Shown: positions 63,602 to 64,000 of the stretch, piece after piece | Layout of the letters: every line of letters starts with the position of its first letter | Numbering within the stretch: position 1 is the first letter of the stretch | Assembly (NCBI RefSeq): GCF_900258045.1 | Contig: NZ_OGVD01000003.1 | Coordinates: 372,001 to 436,000, forward strand | Length of the DNA stretch: 64,000 bases | Source of the DNA: Sphingorhabdus sp. EL138 | Lineage (GTDB): Bacteria; Pseudomonadota; Alphaproteobacteria; Sphingomonadales; Sphingomonadaceae | Direction of reading: 5' to 3' | Program-made: the position numbers and the translations under genes | Notes under the pieces: generated by a model | The model's input: only the letters and a program-made list of their open reading frames with translations | The model's database searches: none | Told to the model about the DNA's origin: nothing

Positions 63602-64000
63602 GCGGGGTCGCGGCAGCGGCGCCGGGAAACGGCCGCGTCAATGAAGAGCGCATTGCTCATATCAAAGATCGCCCATTTATCCACTATCCACGTTTTGCTA
63701 AATATCTCGGTAAGATGGAAAGAATGTTGGTGGCAAATGATGAAAATCGGAAGAACATTCTGATTGCTGGAGTATCGGGAAATGGGAAATCATCGATCGG
63801 CAAATATTTTCTGGAGGCCAACCTTCCAATAAGCCAACCCGATAGCGATGCCGACTTTGCACCAATAGTCTACGTCTCGCTGCCTGAAGACGCGAATGTG
63901 GGTTCATTTGCTGGCCGTATTCTCGAAAATTTGTGGGAAAGCAGGAAAGCAAATGTCAATCATTCCGAACGCATGCATATTGCCCGCTCGATGCTCAAGG
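63598..64000 (+). CDS. tnsC: TnsC/TniB-like AAA+ ATPase, N-terminal part
   Basis: The first 134 residues lie in the window. After an Ala/Gly-rich start comes RIAHIKDRPFIHYPRFAKYLGKMERML, the TniB/TnsC lead-in, then a Walker A LIAGVSGNGKSSIG at about residues 57-70. TnsC forms ATP-dependent filaments that link the target-selecting protein to TnsAB. The gene runs off the window end; Walker B is not yet reached. Confidence 0.9.
   Translation, partial: MSGVAAAAPGNGRVNEERIAHIKDRPFIHYPRFAKYLGKMERMLVANDENRKNILIAGVSGNGKSSIGKYFLEANLPISQPDSDADFAPIVYVSLPEDANVGSFAGRILENLWESRKANVNHSERMHIARSMLK

Larger units (their letters stand above)
61091..64000 (+). mobile_element. Tn7-like transposon inserted in comM (one end)
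   Basis: The element begins at about 61091 with TGTTAAACGCC, the TGT terminus shared by Tn7-family elements. It abuts the intact codon boundary of the comM fragment. A non-coding end of about 113 bases is followed by tnsA, tnsB and tnsC in overlapping order. The far end, the targeting gene or genes and the cargo lie beyond the window. No CRISPR or cas sequence is visible here. Confidence 0.9.

Noticed and set aside
61204-64000. CRISPR-associated transposon (CAST)
   Set aside because: The Tn7-like core genes alone do not imply it; no cas gene, tniQ or repeat array is in the window, and insertion in comM points to protein-guided targeting.

Overview
This is chromosomal DNA from an alphaproteobacterium. 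Gene content and protein style point to the Sphingomonadales, a Sphingopyxis, Sphingorhabdus or Parasphingorhabdus-like marine relative. The signs are an FzlA-type GST-fold division protein, a COQ7-type hydroxylase, an M23/bactofilin pair, a proA-nadD-rsfS-rlmH-envC-ctpA chain, and short intergenic gaps. The genus is an inference; no rRNA gene is present to settle it.

Layout. (1) 1-10048, minus strand: the N-terminal 3,349 codons of a giant surface or secreted protein. It has an LEPR motif at its N terminus, then a DUF4347 domain, then a long array alternating Ig-like (He_PIG) and cadherin-like domains. Its C terminus lies before the window. (2) About 10.58-31.22 kb: a probable genomic island. 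It ends in a P4-type tyrosine integrase beside tRNA-Leu(CAG). A decayed copy of the tRNA 3' end and matching short repeats lie near 10.6 kb. The island carries a possible PD-(D/E)XK-type protein, relics of a Trb conjugation locus (trbG fragment, trbI, a DUF2274 gene, an excisionase-like gene), a PadR regulator with a twin-palindrome operator and its membrane partner, a FecI/FecR/TonB-receptor signalling set, a BaeSR/AdeRS-like two-component pair, an EF-hand lipoprotein, a lysine-rich outer-membrane barrel and a PQQ sugar dehydrogenase lipoprotein. Gene density is low, with several relic stretches.

(3) 31.4-60.3 kb: dense core genome. It includes an NDUFA9-like protein, uppP, gltD and gltB with a Met-rich secreted protein between them, fzlA, ubiG, lysC, a nitronate monooxygenase-like gene, a YdbS/YdbT-like PH-domain pair and a DUF885 peptidase. 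A long minus-strand series runs proA - membrane protein - nadD - rsfS - rlmH - envC - ctpA - dsbB - coq7. An M23 endopeptidase gene then overlaps a bactofilin gene. (4) 60.4-64.0 kb: a comM (yifB) gene cut by a Tn7-like transposon. The element starts at about 61091 with a TGT terminus and repeated putative TnsB sites, followed by tnsA, tnsB and the start of tnsC. Its cargo, targeting genes and far end lie beyond the window.

The most interesting points are the comM-targeted Tn7-like element, the tRNA-Leu island with its decayed left end and conjugation relics, the out-of-frame chimera of a lipoprotein hydrolase with trbG, the unrecognised nuclease-like gene at 10.9 kb, the barrel protein with polylysine loops, and the domain-array adhesin.
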